Shown here one piece after another: positions 7,568 to 14,906 of a stretch of 21,077 nt of DNA (its first letter is position 1; each line of letters starts with the position of its first letter). The DNA is taken from positions 1 to 21,077 of the forward strand of contig JBEKNT010000069.1 of NCBI GenBank assembly GCA_049522565.1, read 5' to 3'. The translations under genes were made by a program, and so were the position numbers. The stretch comes from JASHVB01 sp049522565 (GTDB taxonomy: Bacteria; Pseudomonadota; Alphaproteobacteria; Acetobacterales; Acetobacteraceae). The notes beneath the pieces are model-generated. The model did no database searches. It was given only the letters and a program-made list of their open reading frames with translations, and was not told the origin of the DNA.

Positions 7568-8122
7568 CTACTCCGCCGCCGCCCGCTTCAGCCGATCGGT
7601 GAACTGCTTGCGGAACTTCGCCACCTTCGGCGCCACCACCACCTGGCAGTAGCCGCTCCACGGATTGCGCGCGAAGTAGTCGTGATGTTCCGGCTCGGCT
7701 TCGTAGAACGCCTGGAACGGCACGATCTCGGTGACCAACGGCGCGTGCCACAGCTTTGCGTCGGCGATTTCCTGCATCACCGCCTGCGCCGTCTGCCGCT
7801 GCTCTTCCGAGTGCGTGAAGATCGCCGAGCGATACTGCGTGCCGATATCGTTGCCCTGCCGGTTCAGCGTGGTCGGATCGTGGATCGCGAAGAACACGCG
7901 CAGCAGGTCGGCGTAGGATAGCTGCGCAGGGTCGAACTTGACCTGAACGACCTCGGCATGGCCGGTCGTGCCGGAGCACACCTGCTTATAGCTGGGATTG
8001 GCGTTCTGACCGCCCGAGTAGCCGGACATCACCCAATTCACGCCGCGCAGGTCCTTGAACACTGCTTCCAGACACCAGAAGCAGCCGCCGGCCAGGGTTG
8101 CGACCTCTTCGCTCATTTCCAT
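7568..8122 (-). CDS. msrA: peptide methionine sulfoxide reductase MsrA
   Basis: A 184-residue MsrA, which reduces methionine-S-sulfoxide in proteins and as free amino acid using thioredoxin, as oxidative damage repair. The active-site motif GCFWC is at residues 13-17, with Cys14 the catalytic thiol. Other family blocks follow: GYSGG near 34-38, GHAEVVQVKFDP near 54-65, and NDIGTQYRSAIF near 91-102. The C-terminal WSGYC carries a likely resolving Cys. Two in-frame ATGs compete: 8122 with GGGAG close by, and 8116 with better GGGAG spacing, so the protein may start two residues later. Cytoplasmic; no fused MsrB domain. It is separated from the genes on either side by gaps of 81 nt and 176 nt, so it may be transcribed alone. 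Confidence 0.96.
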   Translation of the reverse strand: MEMSEEVATLAGGCFWCLEAVFKDLRGVNWVMSGYSGGQNANPSYKQVCSGTTGHAEVVQVKFDPAQLSYADLLRVFFAIHDPTTLNRQGNDIGTQYRSAIFTHSEEQRQTAQAVMQEIADAKLWHAPLVTEIVPFQAFYEAEPEHHDYFARNPWSGYCQVVVAPKVAKFRKQFTDRLKRAAAE

Positions 8123-8203
8123 GCTCTCCCTTCGCTGTGGGCCGGCATCCTACCGCGTGCCGTGGACGCTTGTCAGGCGGCGACTCGATTTCTTGGGCGC
8201 TCG

Positions 8204-9433
8204 CTATGACCGTACCAGCGGGCACCCGCCTTGATCCAGCGGCCGGAACGCATCCTTGCCCGGAATGACCTGCGCAACCTCCAGCAGGTCCCACTCGCCG
8301 TGTGACTGCGCCGGCTGCTTGGCGCGCAGCAGAAACATCTCGCGGATCACCCGCCCATCGATCCGCAGGCTGCCGTCCTTGGTCATGAAGTCGTTGATCG
8401 GAATGGCGCGCATCTTCTCCATGACCGCGCCCGCCTCGTCCGTGCCCGCCGCCTGCACCGACTTCAGGTAATGCGTCACCGCACCCCAGGTGCTCGCCTG
8501 GAACGCCGTCGGCGGCCGGTCATGATGGTTCGCCGCAAACCGTTTGGCGAACGCCCTGCTCGGATCGTCATGGTCCCAGTAATACGGCTGGCTGAAGATC
8601 ATGCCCTTCGCGGTCGCCAGCCCCAGAGAATGGATATTGGTCAACGAGCAATTCAGCGCCGCCGGCACGATGCCGCGGCCGATCAGCCCGAACTCGCCCA
8701 TCTGCTTGGCGATGTTGATGAAGTCGGCACCCCCCGCACAGATCCCGACGGCATCCGCGCCGGACGCTGCCGCGCGCACCAGATGCGCCGAGAAGTCGGT
8801 CTCACCCAGCGGTACGAGGCTGTTGCCGACCACCGCGCCGCCCAATCCCTTCAGGATGGCGCTCGCGTTCTCCTCCAGCGAGTGGCCGAACGCATAGTCC
8901 GACGTGATGAAGAACCACTTCTTCTTGCCCTGCGACACCAGCGCGGTGGCCGGCCCCTTGGCGGCGGAATAGTTGTCATAGGTCCAGTGCACGCCGAACG
9001 GCGAGCAAGCCTTGCCGGTCAGGTCGGTGGTGCCGGCGGCGATCACCACGTCGATCTTGCGCCGGTCCTTGCAGAGTTCCTGCACCGCCAGCGCCACCGC
9101 CGAGTTGCCCAGCCCGAAAATCGCGTCCACCTGCTGCTCGTCGAACCAGTGGCGCGCGATCGACAGCCCGACATCCGCCTTGTTCTGCAAATCCGCCTGG
9201 ATCACCTCGATCGGCGCACCCAGCACCTTGCCGCCGAACTCCTCGGCCGCCATGCGCGCGGCGACGTAGTCGCCCATGCCTTGTTGATCGGCGAACACAC
9301 CAGACATGTCGTCCAGCACGCCGATCTTCACCACGCCATCGGAGATCGCAGCGGCGGCGGGGGCGCGGCGCGGCCGCAACAGAGTGGCCGCCGGCAGTGC
9401 GGCAGCGCCGGCAAGCAGCGTTCTGCGGTGCAT
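8204..9433 (-). CDS. LivK-type ABC transporter substrate-binding protein
   Basis: A 409-residue periplasmic binding protein of the branched-chain amino-acid/amide type (Peripla_BP_6). It starts with MHRRTLLAGAAALPAATLL and ends its leader near AAAA at about residue 29; the RR pair followed by a hydrophobic stretch suggests Tat export. The mature protein opens with VVKIGVLDDMSGVFADQQG, the usual first strand and ligand loop, and continues with FGLGNSAVALAVQ, DYAFGHSLE and TDFSAHLVRAAASGADAVG. The ligand is unknown; in such genomes these proteins often bind aromatic or dicarboxylic acids. The start is supported by GGAGG 7 nt upstream. No permease or ATPase gene is nearby, so it is an orphan binding protein here. 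It is 134 nt downstream of the ThDP-enzyme gene, with a REP-like element between. Confidence 0.92.
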   Translation of the reverse strand: MHRRTLLAGAAALPAATLLRPRRAPAAAAISDGVVKIGVLDDMSGVFADQQGMGDYVAARMAAEEFGGKVLGAPIEVIQADLQNKADVGLSIARHWFDEQQVDAIFGLGNSAVALAVQELCKDRRKIDVVIAAGTTDLTGKACSPFGVHWTYDNYSAAKGPATALVSQGKKKWFFITSDYAFGHSLEENASAILKGLGGAVVGNSLVPLGETDFSAHLVRAAASGADAVGICAGGADFINIAKQMGEFGLIGRGIVPAALNCSLTNIHSLGLATAKGMIFSQPYYWDHDDPSRAFAKRFAANHHDRPPTAFQASTWGAVTHYLKSVQAAGTDEAGAVMEKMRAIPINDFMTKDGSLRIDGRVIREMFLLRAKQPAQSHGEWDLLEVAQVIPGKDAFRPLDQGGCPLVRS

Positions 9434-9495
9434 TTGGTTTCCTCCAAGGTTCGTTTTCGAGTCGATTCAGTGTGGAATGGCAGACCGCCCGAATA

Positions 9496-9555
9496 CTCCC
9501 CCTCCCCCTGTGGGAGGGGGTTGGGGGGAGCCCCCTCCCTCAAGGGGAGGGGGAG
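9496..9555. repeat. nested double stem-loop of the CTCCCCCTCCCC family
   Basis: Outer arms CTCCCCCTCCCC (9496-9507) and GGGGAGGGGGAG (9544-9555) enclose a second stem, GGGAGGGGG (9512-9520) with CCCCCTCCC (9531-9539). The left half, ACTCCCCCTCCCC-n-TGTGGGAGGGGG, matches the core of the hairpin at 6115-6181, so both belong to one repeat family. It fills the gap between the ThDP enzyme and the binding-protein gene. Confidence 0.8.
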
Positions 9556-9567
9556 AAGTGCGTGCGG

Positions 9568-11388
9568 CTACAGCGACAGCCCCGCCGCAGCCAGCGCCTT
9601 GAGAAAGTTCGGCTCGGGCTGTGGCAGCGGTGGCAGGTCCCAGCTTCCGGTGCCGATCGGGCGGATCTCGCGATCCACCGGAACTTCAACCAGGTACGGC
9701 TTGTTGGCGGCGATGGCGGCGGTCAGCACGTCCTCGACCTCGTCGGCGCGGGTGACGGTGTGCGACGCGACGCCGAAGCTCTTCGCCAGCATCGCGAAGT
9801 CCGGGCTGTAGAGTTTTCCCCCGCGGTCAAGCTGGAACCCGGTCGCCAGTTCGCGCCCGCCGAACATGCCGTGCTGGATGTCCCGGATCGAGCAGTAGCC
9901 GTAATTGTTCCACACCACCCAGACCACCGGAATGTCGTATTCAACCGCGGTGGCCAGCGCGTGCGGAGTCATCAGGAACGAACCGTCGCCCACCACGGCA
10001 ACGCAGGGCCGGTCCGGGGCGGCCAGCTTGGCGCCGAGAATGCCGGATGTGGCGAACCCCATCGCGGCAAAGCCCCATGAGTGGATCAAATGGCGCGGGC
10101 GCAACGCCTCGAACAACTGGATGATCCAGTTGTGGTGCACGCCCACGTCGCTGGCGATGATGGCGTTGTCCGGCAACGCGCGGGACAGCGCACGCATCAG
10201 CCGCTCCGGCCGCAGCGGCACCTGATCCGAGGTGGCGAGCGTGCTTTGGTAGTCCCCCCAGACCTGCCGCCCCCGGCGCAGCCGATCCAACCACGCCCCG
10301 CTGCCGTCGCGCGCCCCCGCGATGCGCGAACGCGCCGTCGCCGTCAGCCACGCCAGGCTCGCCTTCGCATCGCCGAGAATGCCAAGCTCGGCGGGGTAGT
10401 TGCGGCCGATCTCGGCGGGATCGATGTCGATCTGGATCAGTCGGCTCGGCGGAATCGCCAGCGTATAGCCGTCGAGCCACGCGCTGGTCGCCCGATCGTC
10501 GAACGAGAACCCCAATGCGAGAATGACATCGGCATGCTTCGTCGCGTCGTTCGCCGCGTAGCTGCCGTTGCGGCCGATCGCGCCGAACGCCAGTGCGTGG
10601 CGGTCGTTGATCGAACCCTTGCCGTTCGGGCTGGTCACCACCGGAATGGCCAGCGTCTCGGCGAACGCCTGCAACTCCGGCGCGGCCTCGGCCAGCAGCA
10701 CGCCCTGGCCGGCGATGATGACCGGCCGTTCCGCCGCGAGCAGCAGATCGAGCGCCGCGGACAGCGCGGCCGGATTGCCGGGCGCGCCGTTCACCACGCG
10801 GCGTGACGCAACGGGGGGGACCACCGTCGCCTCCTCCACGAACACGTTCAGCGGCACGTCGAGGTTCACCGGTCCAGGGCGGCCGGACAGCATCAGGTCC
10901 CAGGCCTGGCGCACCGCCAGCGGCACCATATCCACCCGCGTCGGCTGGTAGCTGCGCTTCACGTAGGGCCGGATGACGGACGGAAAATCGCCCTGGAAGT
11001 AGCGGCCGGTCTCCTGGAACGGTCCGCGGTTGAACTGGCTGGTCGGCACGTTGCCCGTGATAGCGAAGAATGCCGAGCTGTCCATCATCGCCGCGGCCAG
11101 CGCGACCACCAAATTGGCGGAACCCGGACCGCAGGAGGTGAACGTCGCCACCGGCTCGTTCCTCACCTTGAAATACGCGTCCGCCATGTGTCCGGCGGCT
11201 TGCTCGTGATGCACCGAGATCGTGCGGATGCGGTTCTGCGCCTTGAACGCGGCATCCAGGAAGCCGACATTGCCGTGCCCGCACAGGCCGAACAGGTAGG
11301 GCACGTGCTGCCGGATTAGAAAGTCGACGATGATATCGGCGCCGTTCATTGTGGCCGTCGTGCCGCCGTCCATGGCTGTGCCTTCCAT
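9568..11388 (-). CDS. ThDP-dependent acetolactate-synthase-like enzyme
   Basis: A 606-residue thiamine-diphosphate enzyme with the three-domain layout of acetolactate synthase, glyoxylate carboligase and related decarboxylases. The PYR domain carries the catalytic Glu62 in HHEQAAGHMADAY. The PP domain carries the cofactor motif GDG (467-469) ending in NN (494-495), the standard 27-residue spacing. The central domain contains VIIAGQGVLL. The substrate is unknown; it need not be acetolactate synthase, as no regulatory subunit (ilvN) or ilvC is present. The IclR gene lies 6 nt upstream, so the two form an operon. Three in-frame ATGs compete: 11388, 11373 (with GAAGG 7 nt before) and 11349; I list the longest, but 11373 has the best ribosome site. 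Cytoplasmic. Confidence 0.9.
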   Translation of the reverse strand: MEGTAMDGGTTATMNGADIIVDFLIRQHVPYLFGLCGHGNVGFLDAAFKAQNRIRTISVHHEQAAGHMADAYFKVRNEPVATFTSCGPGSANLVVALAAAMMDSSAFFAITGNVPTSQFNRGPFQETGRYFQGDFPSVIRPYVKRSYQPTRVDMVPLAVRQAWDLMLSGRPGPVNLDVPLNVFVEEATVVPPVASRRVVNGAPGNPAALSAALDLLLAAERPVIIAGQGVLLAEAAPELQAFAETLAIPVVTSPNGKGSINDRHALAFGAIGRNGSYAANDATKHADVILALGFSFDDRATSAWLDGYTLAIPPSRLIQIDIDPAEIGRNYPAELGILGDAKASLAWLTATARSRIAGARDGSGAWLDRLRRGRQVWGDYQSTLATSDQVPLRPERLMRALSRALPDNAIIASDVGVHHNWIIQLFEALRPRHLIHSWGFAAMGFATSGILGAKLAAPDRPCVAVVGDGSFLMTPHALATAVEYDIPVVWVVWNNYGYCSIRDIQHGMFGGRELATGFQLDRGGKLYSPDFAMLAKSFGVASHTVTRADEVEDVLTAAIAANKPYLVEVPVDREIRPIGTGSWDLPPLPQPEPNFLKALAAAGLSL

Positions 11389-11394
11389 TGTGTT

Positions 11395-12207
11395 TCAGGC
11401 CGCGCGGACCGCGGCATCGTGCGTGGCCGGGCTGCCCAGCATGCGCGAGATGCGCTTCGCCGTGGCCTGAACCAGCGGGATCAGCTCGTGGATGCGCGCC
11501 GGCTCCATCCGCGAGGCGGGCGCGGAGACCGCGACGCAGGCGCAAACCTGCCCAATGTGATCGGTGACCGGCGCGCCGAGGCAACGCAGTCCAAGCTCCA
11601 TCTCCTCGTCGTCCAGCGCCCAGCCTTGCGCGCGCACGCGCTGCAACGTCTCGCGCAGCGCGGCGGGTTCGACGATGGTGTGCCGGGTGAAGCGTGCCAG
11701 GCCTTTGGTAGTGCGCAGGGCATCGATGTCGCCGTCCGGCCGGTGGGCGAGCAAGACCTTGCCCAGCGCGCTGGCGTGCGCCGGCGTGCGCTTGCCGACG
11801 AAGGCATGCATGCGCACCAGGCGGGTGCCGTCCACCGCCTGCACGCAGATCGCCTCGCCGTCGTAGAGGATGCCGACATGCACCGTCTCGCCGGTGTCCC
11901 GCGCGAGGTCCTGCAGCGGCGGCAGCGCCTGCCAGCGCAATTGCTCGTGGCGCACCGCGGCGGAGCCGAGCGTGTGGAAGCGCAGGCTCAGCATGTAGCG
12001 GCCGGTGGCTTGGTCCTTCGCCAGGTAGCCGAAGTCTTCCAGCGTGTGGAGGATGCGGAACACCGTGGGTTTGCTCTGCCGCAGCGCGGCGGTGAGTTCG
12101 GCGAGGCTCCAGGTTTCCTGGCGGGCGAAACAGTCGATGACCTCCAGCCCCTTGCGCAGGGAGCCGAGCATGTAGGGCTGGTGGGTCTTTTCCTCGGTGT
12201 TTCGCAT
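11395..12207 (-). CDS. IclR-family transcriptional regulator
   Basis: A 270-residue IclR-type regulator. The N-terminal winged helix-turn-helix spans about residues 14-65 (GSLRKGLEVIDCFA, then SLAELTAALRQSKPTVFRILHTLEDFGYL). The C-terminal effector domain follows, with GETVHVGILYDGEAICV, HASALGKVLLAH and LGAPVTDHIGQVCACVAVS, all typical blocks. Such proteins sense a small carbon compound and control a local catabolic operon. The ThDP-enzyme gene begins 6 nt after the stop, so that operon is the likely target, with autoregulation through the palindrome at 12286-12306. The ribosome site before the ATG is weak. The effector cannot be deduced. Confidence 0.93.
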   Translation of the reverse strand: MRNTEEKTHQPYMLGSLRKGLEVIDCFARQETWSLAELTAALRQSKPTVFRILHTLEDFGYLAKDQATGRYMLSLRFHTLGSAAVRHEQLRWQALPPLQDLARDTGETVHVGILYDGEAICVQAVDGTRLVRMHAFVGKRTPAHASALGKVLLAHRPDGDIDALRTTKGLARFTRHTIVEPAALRETLQRVRAQGWALDDEEMELGLRCLGAPVTDHIGQVCACVAVSAPASRMEPARIHELIPLVQATAKRISRMLGSPATHDAAVRAA

Positions 12208-12243
12208 GGTGTAACGGAGGTTTTTGCGTATGTGTCGCCACGA

Positions 12244-12272
12244 CGTATATCGAAAGTTGCGTTAAGGCACAA
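12244..12272 (-). promoter_or_regulatory. candidate promoter of the iclR-ThDP-enzyme operon
   Basis: On the minus strand TTGTGC (12267-12272) and TATACG (12244-12249) are separated by exactly 17 bp. Matches to the consensus are 3/6 and 4/6, so it is weak, as expected for a regulated promoter. The start codon is 36 nt downstream of the -10. Confidence 0.45.
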
Positions 12273-12285
12273 TCCCATGACGTTG

Positions 12286-12306
12286 GCGTTTCAGGATATG
12301 AAACGC
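12286..12306. promoter_or_regulatory. candidate IclR operator
   Basis: GCGTTTCA (12286-12293) and TGAAACGC (12299-12306) are exact reverse complements with a 5-nt spacer. IclR-family sites are palindromes of this size, and this one lies just upstream of the candidate -35 of the regulator's own gene. The GTTTCA/TGAAAC core is plausible for the family, but binding is inferred from position and symmetry only. Confidence 0.5.
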
Positions 12307-12647
12307 TGGATAGTCATCGCGCTTGAGCGATCTCTTTGGCGGGGACAATCGCAGCACAATTGCTGGGAGGGCAGTGTCGTCACTTATAATGACGTGATGC
12401 CGGACTCGCAGGGCTGCCGGTCCGTCAACGAAAACAGATGGTTCAGGGTACGGTCGGCCTGACCGGGAAATCGCCGGTTGACGGCTAGCTTTCAGCGACG
12501 GTCGGCGAGGCGGATTTCTGAACTGGGGTGCATGGCCGTCATCGCGACGGCATTGGCGACCACCCTGACCATGCCTGCGCTCAGGGGCGTCAACCCGGTC
12601 GGGGTGATCATCTGCCCCCCAAGTGCATGACCGTTCCTTATCTCCGC
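12307..12647. other. 340-bp gap with an orphan -10 element and no clear gene
   Basis: No convincing gene lies here. A perfect TATAAT (12385-12390, plus strand) sits inside CGTCA...TGACG (12379-12395), with a poor TTGCTG 19 bp upstream. A 32-codon plus-strand frame from ATG 12532 to TGA 12630 encodes a mildly hydrophobic peptide but has no good ribosome site. The segment could be the 5' end of an antisense or small RNA, but no terminator confirms this. Confidence 0.3.
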
Positions 12648-13283
12648 CTATGCTAACCCCAGGTCACCGAGAGTAATATTCCCCCTATCGGTGACAGTGA
12701 AATCCTTACCCCATTCCAATCCGGCCAACGAACATGCACGCTCCAACCAGGCATTAGTCTCAGCGGCAGAGTTGTTGGTACCAAACCACCATCCATCAAT
12801 TAGCTTCTCGGAATACTTTTCCGAAAGTTCGGTCTGGTCGAACAGGTTGGCTGGATCACGGGCAACGATTCGTTTCGTACGAGGCTTGACGCGGGACAGC
12901 TTATCGAGCGTGCCGTTCTGATAGCTTTCCAGCGTCCTCAGACCTTCGGCTAACAGGTGCTTCAAGGAGGTGCATTCGATAGTCTGGCCTCGAACGGCTA
13001 GTAGATATTTTCCACTCTGGCGGGACACCCGCCCTGATGTGGTGGGCCTTGCTGGAGCCGGTGACGGCGGTGGTGGCGGTTCGGCAGTCGCTTCACTTTC
13101 TCCTTGGAAAAGCGCACGAATCACTTCTTTTGAGAGGTCAATCACGCTGGTCGGATGAAGCGGATCAACCCCGAGCGCCAATTGGTTCGCCGTTAGCACC
13201 CTAACATGCATGTCGCGCCTTACGTTGGCGGCGGTGAGGAGTTCAACGAGCTTCGAGGCGGCGATGAACGAAACGTGGGCCAC
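12648..13283 (-). CDS. hypothetical protein with possible SeqA-like C-terminal region
   Basis: A 211-residue protein I cannot assign. The start is GTG at 13281-13283 with an excellent AGGAGG site, and a strong candidate promoter lies upstream. Residues 1-62 are helical-looking, 68-80 form a proline-rich linker, and 90-200 look like a folded domain. In that domain LRTLESYQNGTLDKLSR, then RTKRIVARDPANLF, then DGWWFGTNNSAAETNAWL resemble in order and spacing the SeqA C-terminal pattern (L-rich helix, GRTR-x-YFA-x-D, YWVITNTNT-x-RK). This is an impression by eye, not an alignment. It is cytoplasmic and likely nucleic-acid binding if the resemblance is real. Codon use is visibly less GC-rich than in the neighbours, suggesting recent acquisition. 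It is divergent from rtcB. Confidence 0.75.
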   Translation of the reverse strand: MAHVSFIAASKLVELLTAANVRRDMHVRVLTANQLALGVDPLHPTSVIDLSKEVIRALFQGESEATAEPPPPPSPAPARPTTSGRVSRQSGKYLLAVRGQTIECTSLKHLLAEGLRTLESYQNGTLDKLSRVKPRTKRIVARDPANLFDQTELSEKYSEKLIDGWWFGTNNSAAETNAWLERACSLAGLEWGKDFTVTDRGNITLGDLGLA

Positions 13284-13306
13284 GAGGTCCTCCTGTGACG
13301 CGGGAG

Positions 13307-13351
13307 CCTTATAAGGGGCTTCCTTACAAGGATCAAGTCTTTCTTATAAGG
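13307..13351. promoter_or_regulatory. three CCTTATAAGG-type palindromic boxes between the divergent genes
   Basis: Three 10-bp near-identical palindromes occur within 45 bp: CCTTATAAGG (13307-13316), CCTTACAAGG (13322-13331) and TCTTATAAGG (13342-13351). The first overlaps the -10 of the hypothetical gene, the second touches its -35, and the third could supply a -10 (TATAAG, 13345-13350) for rtcB in the opposite direction. They look like a repeated operator or a shared divergent promoter. Confidence 0.55.
13308..13336 (-). promoter_or_regulatory. promoter of the hypothetical gene
   Basis: On the minus strand TTGATC (13331-13336, 4/6) and TATAAG (13308-13313, 5/6) are 17 bp apart. A start point near 13301 gives a leader of about 18 nt that holds the AGGAGG ribosome site. 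This is the best promoter in the window. Confidence 0.65.
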
Positions 13352-13393
13352 TAAGAGACCGTCAGGCGCGGGGATATCTGGCAAAGGGGAGGC

Positions 13394-13515
13394 GGCCAGC
13401 CGGATAGGAGGAACGACGAGGCGCTATCGGAGCAGGTGGCTGGCCCGACCGGGGCTGCCCCGTTGCTGACAGCAAGCCCCGCGCGGCTGTAGAACGCGCC
13501 TGCGAAGGAAACGCA
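13394..13515 (+). promoter_or_regulatory. structured 5' leader of rtcB
   Basis: Between the divergent promoter and the rtcB start, a chain of exact stems can form: GGCCAGCC (13394-13401) with GGCTGGCC (13438-13445); CGGGG (13450-13454) with CCCCG (13458-13462); TTGCT (13464-13468) with AGCAA (13471-13475); GCGCG with CGCGC around 13481-13499; and TGCG (13501-13504) with CGCA (13512-13515). The last puts the AAGGA ribosome site in its loop. GGGGCT (13451-13456) can alternatively pair with AGCCCC (13475-13480), so two exclusive folds exist. I find no T-arm, so it is not a tRNA. Confidence 0.45.
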
Positions 13516-13518
13516 ACC

Positions 13519-14871
13519 ATGCCCCGCGCCCCTGACAAGCAGGAACTCCGCTGCCGCGAGCTGGCGATTGCCGCCGGCCTCGACCCGGACAGCCGCGTCG
13601 AGAAGCCGGGCAGCCCGCGCGGCATGCCGCTGTGGTGCACGTTCCGCGACGCCGCCCGGGCCGAACAGAACGCGCGGGAGCAAGCCGCGGCCGCGGCCGA
13701 AATCGTCAACCTGCGCCCGCAACAGCCGCAGTACCGGAACAGCCCGCTCACGGTGATCGGCGAACATGACCCCGCCACGATCGCCCAGATGCGCAACTGC
13801 ATGGCGGTGGGCAACGTGGTTGCCGGCGTGCTTTGCGCGGATGGCCATCTCGGCTACGCCCAGCCGGTCGGCGGCGTGATCGCCTACGAGAAGCAGATCA
13901 GCATTTCCGGCGTTGGCTTCGACATCGGCTGCGGCAACATGGCGGTGCGGCTGGACACGCCGTACGCAGCCATCGCCGGCACGGCGCCGCTGATCCTCAA
14001 GGAGGTGCAGCGCGTCATTTCGTTTGGCCTTGGCCGCGCCAACAACGAACGCGTGGACCACCCGCTGTTCGATGACGCCGACGCATGGCGCGAGTCCGAC
14101 ATGGGCGCGTATCGCCAGAAGGCCATGGCTCAGCTTGGCACCGTCGGATCCGGCAATCACTACGTCGACCTGATGCGCGATGAAGCGGGCTTCGTCTGGA
14201 TCGGCGTGCATTTCGGCTCGCGCGGCCTCGGCCACACCAGCGCCACGCGCTACCTCAAGGCCGCGGGTGGCCGGGACGGCATGAACGTGCCGCCCGCCGT
14301 GGTGGACGAGGACAGTGAGATCGGCCGCCGCTACATCGCCGCCATGCAGCTCGCCGGCCGCTACGCCTACGCCGGCCGCGAATGGGTGATCGAGCGGGTG
14401 CGACAGATCATCGGCGGCAGCGTCACCGACCTGGTGCACAACCACCACAACTACGCCTGGCGCGAGACGCATGACGGCCGCGACCTTTGGGTGGTGCGCA
14501 AGGGCGCGACGCCGGCCTTCCCTGGCCAGCGCGGCTTTGTCGGTGGCTCGATGGGCGATGACGCGGTGATCCTGGAAGGCGTGGACGGCCCGCAGGCGCG
14601 CGCGTCGCTGTACTCGACGGTGCACGGCGCGGGCCGCTTGTTCGGCCGCAAGGAGGCCAAGCGGCGCTTCACCAAGGCGCAGATGGACGCCTGGCTGCAA
14701 CAGCGCGGCGTGCTGCTGCTGGGCGCCGATCTGGACGAAAGCCCGATGGCCTACCGGCGGTTGCCGGAGGTGCTGGCGCAGCACGCCGGGTCGGTGAAGC
14801 TGCTGCACACGCTGCGGCCGTTTGCCGTGGCGATGGCGGGGGCGGGAGAATTCGATCCGTTCCGGGATTGA
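13519..14871 (+). CDS. rtcB: RNA-splicing ligase RtcB family protein
   Basis: A 450-residue RtcB-type ligase, which joins RNA 2',3'-cyclic-phosphate (3'-phosphate) and 5'-OH ends with GTP and Mn2+. Conserved metal and nucleotide motifs are present: DIGCGN with Asp135 and Cys138, GSGNHY with His214, HFGSRG with His231, HNYA with His310, KGATPAFPGQRG, GGSMGD, and the guanylylated His369 in STVHGAGR. All key residues are intact, so it should be active. The N-terminal 70 residues are an extra segment (RELAIAAGLDPDSRVEKPG). AAGGA lies 9 nt before the ATG. Neither rtcA nor rtcR is adjacent, so control probably acts through the structured leader and the shared divergent promoter. Likely role is repair of cleaved tRNA or other RNA, for instance after toxin attack. 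Confidence 0.93.
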   Translation: MPRAPDKQELRCRELAIAAGLDPDSRVEKPGSPRGMPLWCTFRDAARAEQNAREQAAAAAEIVNLRPQQPQYRNSPLTVIGEHDPATIAQMRNCMAVGNVVAGVLCADGHLGYAQPVGGVIAYEKQISISGVGFDIGCGNMAVRLDTPYAAIAGTAPLILKEVQRVISFGLGRANNERVDHPLFDDADAWRESDMGAYRQKAMAQLGTVGSGNHYVDLMRDEAGFVWIGVHFGSRGLGHTSATRYLKAAGGRDGMNVPPAVVDEDSEIGRRYIAAMQLAGRYAYAGREWVIERVRQIIGGSVTDLVHNHHNYAWRETHDGRDLWVVRKGATPAFPGQRGFVGGSMGDDAVILEGVDGPQARASLYSTVHGAGRLFGRKEAKRRFTKAQMDAWLQQRGVLLLGADLDESPMAYRRLPEVLAQHAGSVKLLHTLRPFAVAMAGAGEFDPFRD

Positions 14872-14906
14872 TCGGGAGGACTGCCGAGGCCGGGGACAAG
14901 CGGCAT

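Noticed and set aside
9568..11388. Catalytic subunit of biosynthetic acetolactate synthase (ilvB)
   Set aside because: The fold fits, but no ilvN or ilvC follows and an IclR regulator precedes it; a catabolic ThDP enzyme is more likely, so no symbol is given.
13394..13518. tRNA or tRNA-like gene upstream of rtcB
   Set aside because: The stem chain and a GTAGA stretch near 13490 hint at it, but there is no T-arm (GGTTCGA), no acceptor pairing and no anticodon arm of proper size.
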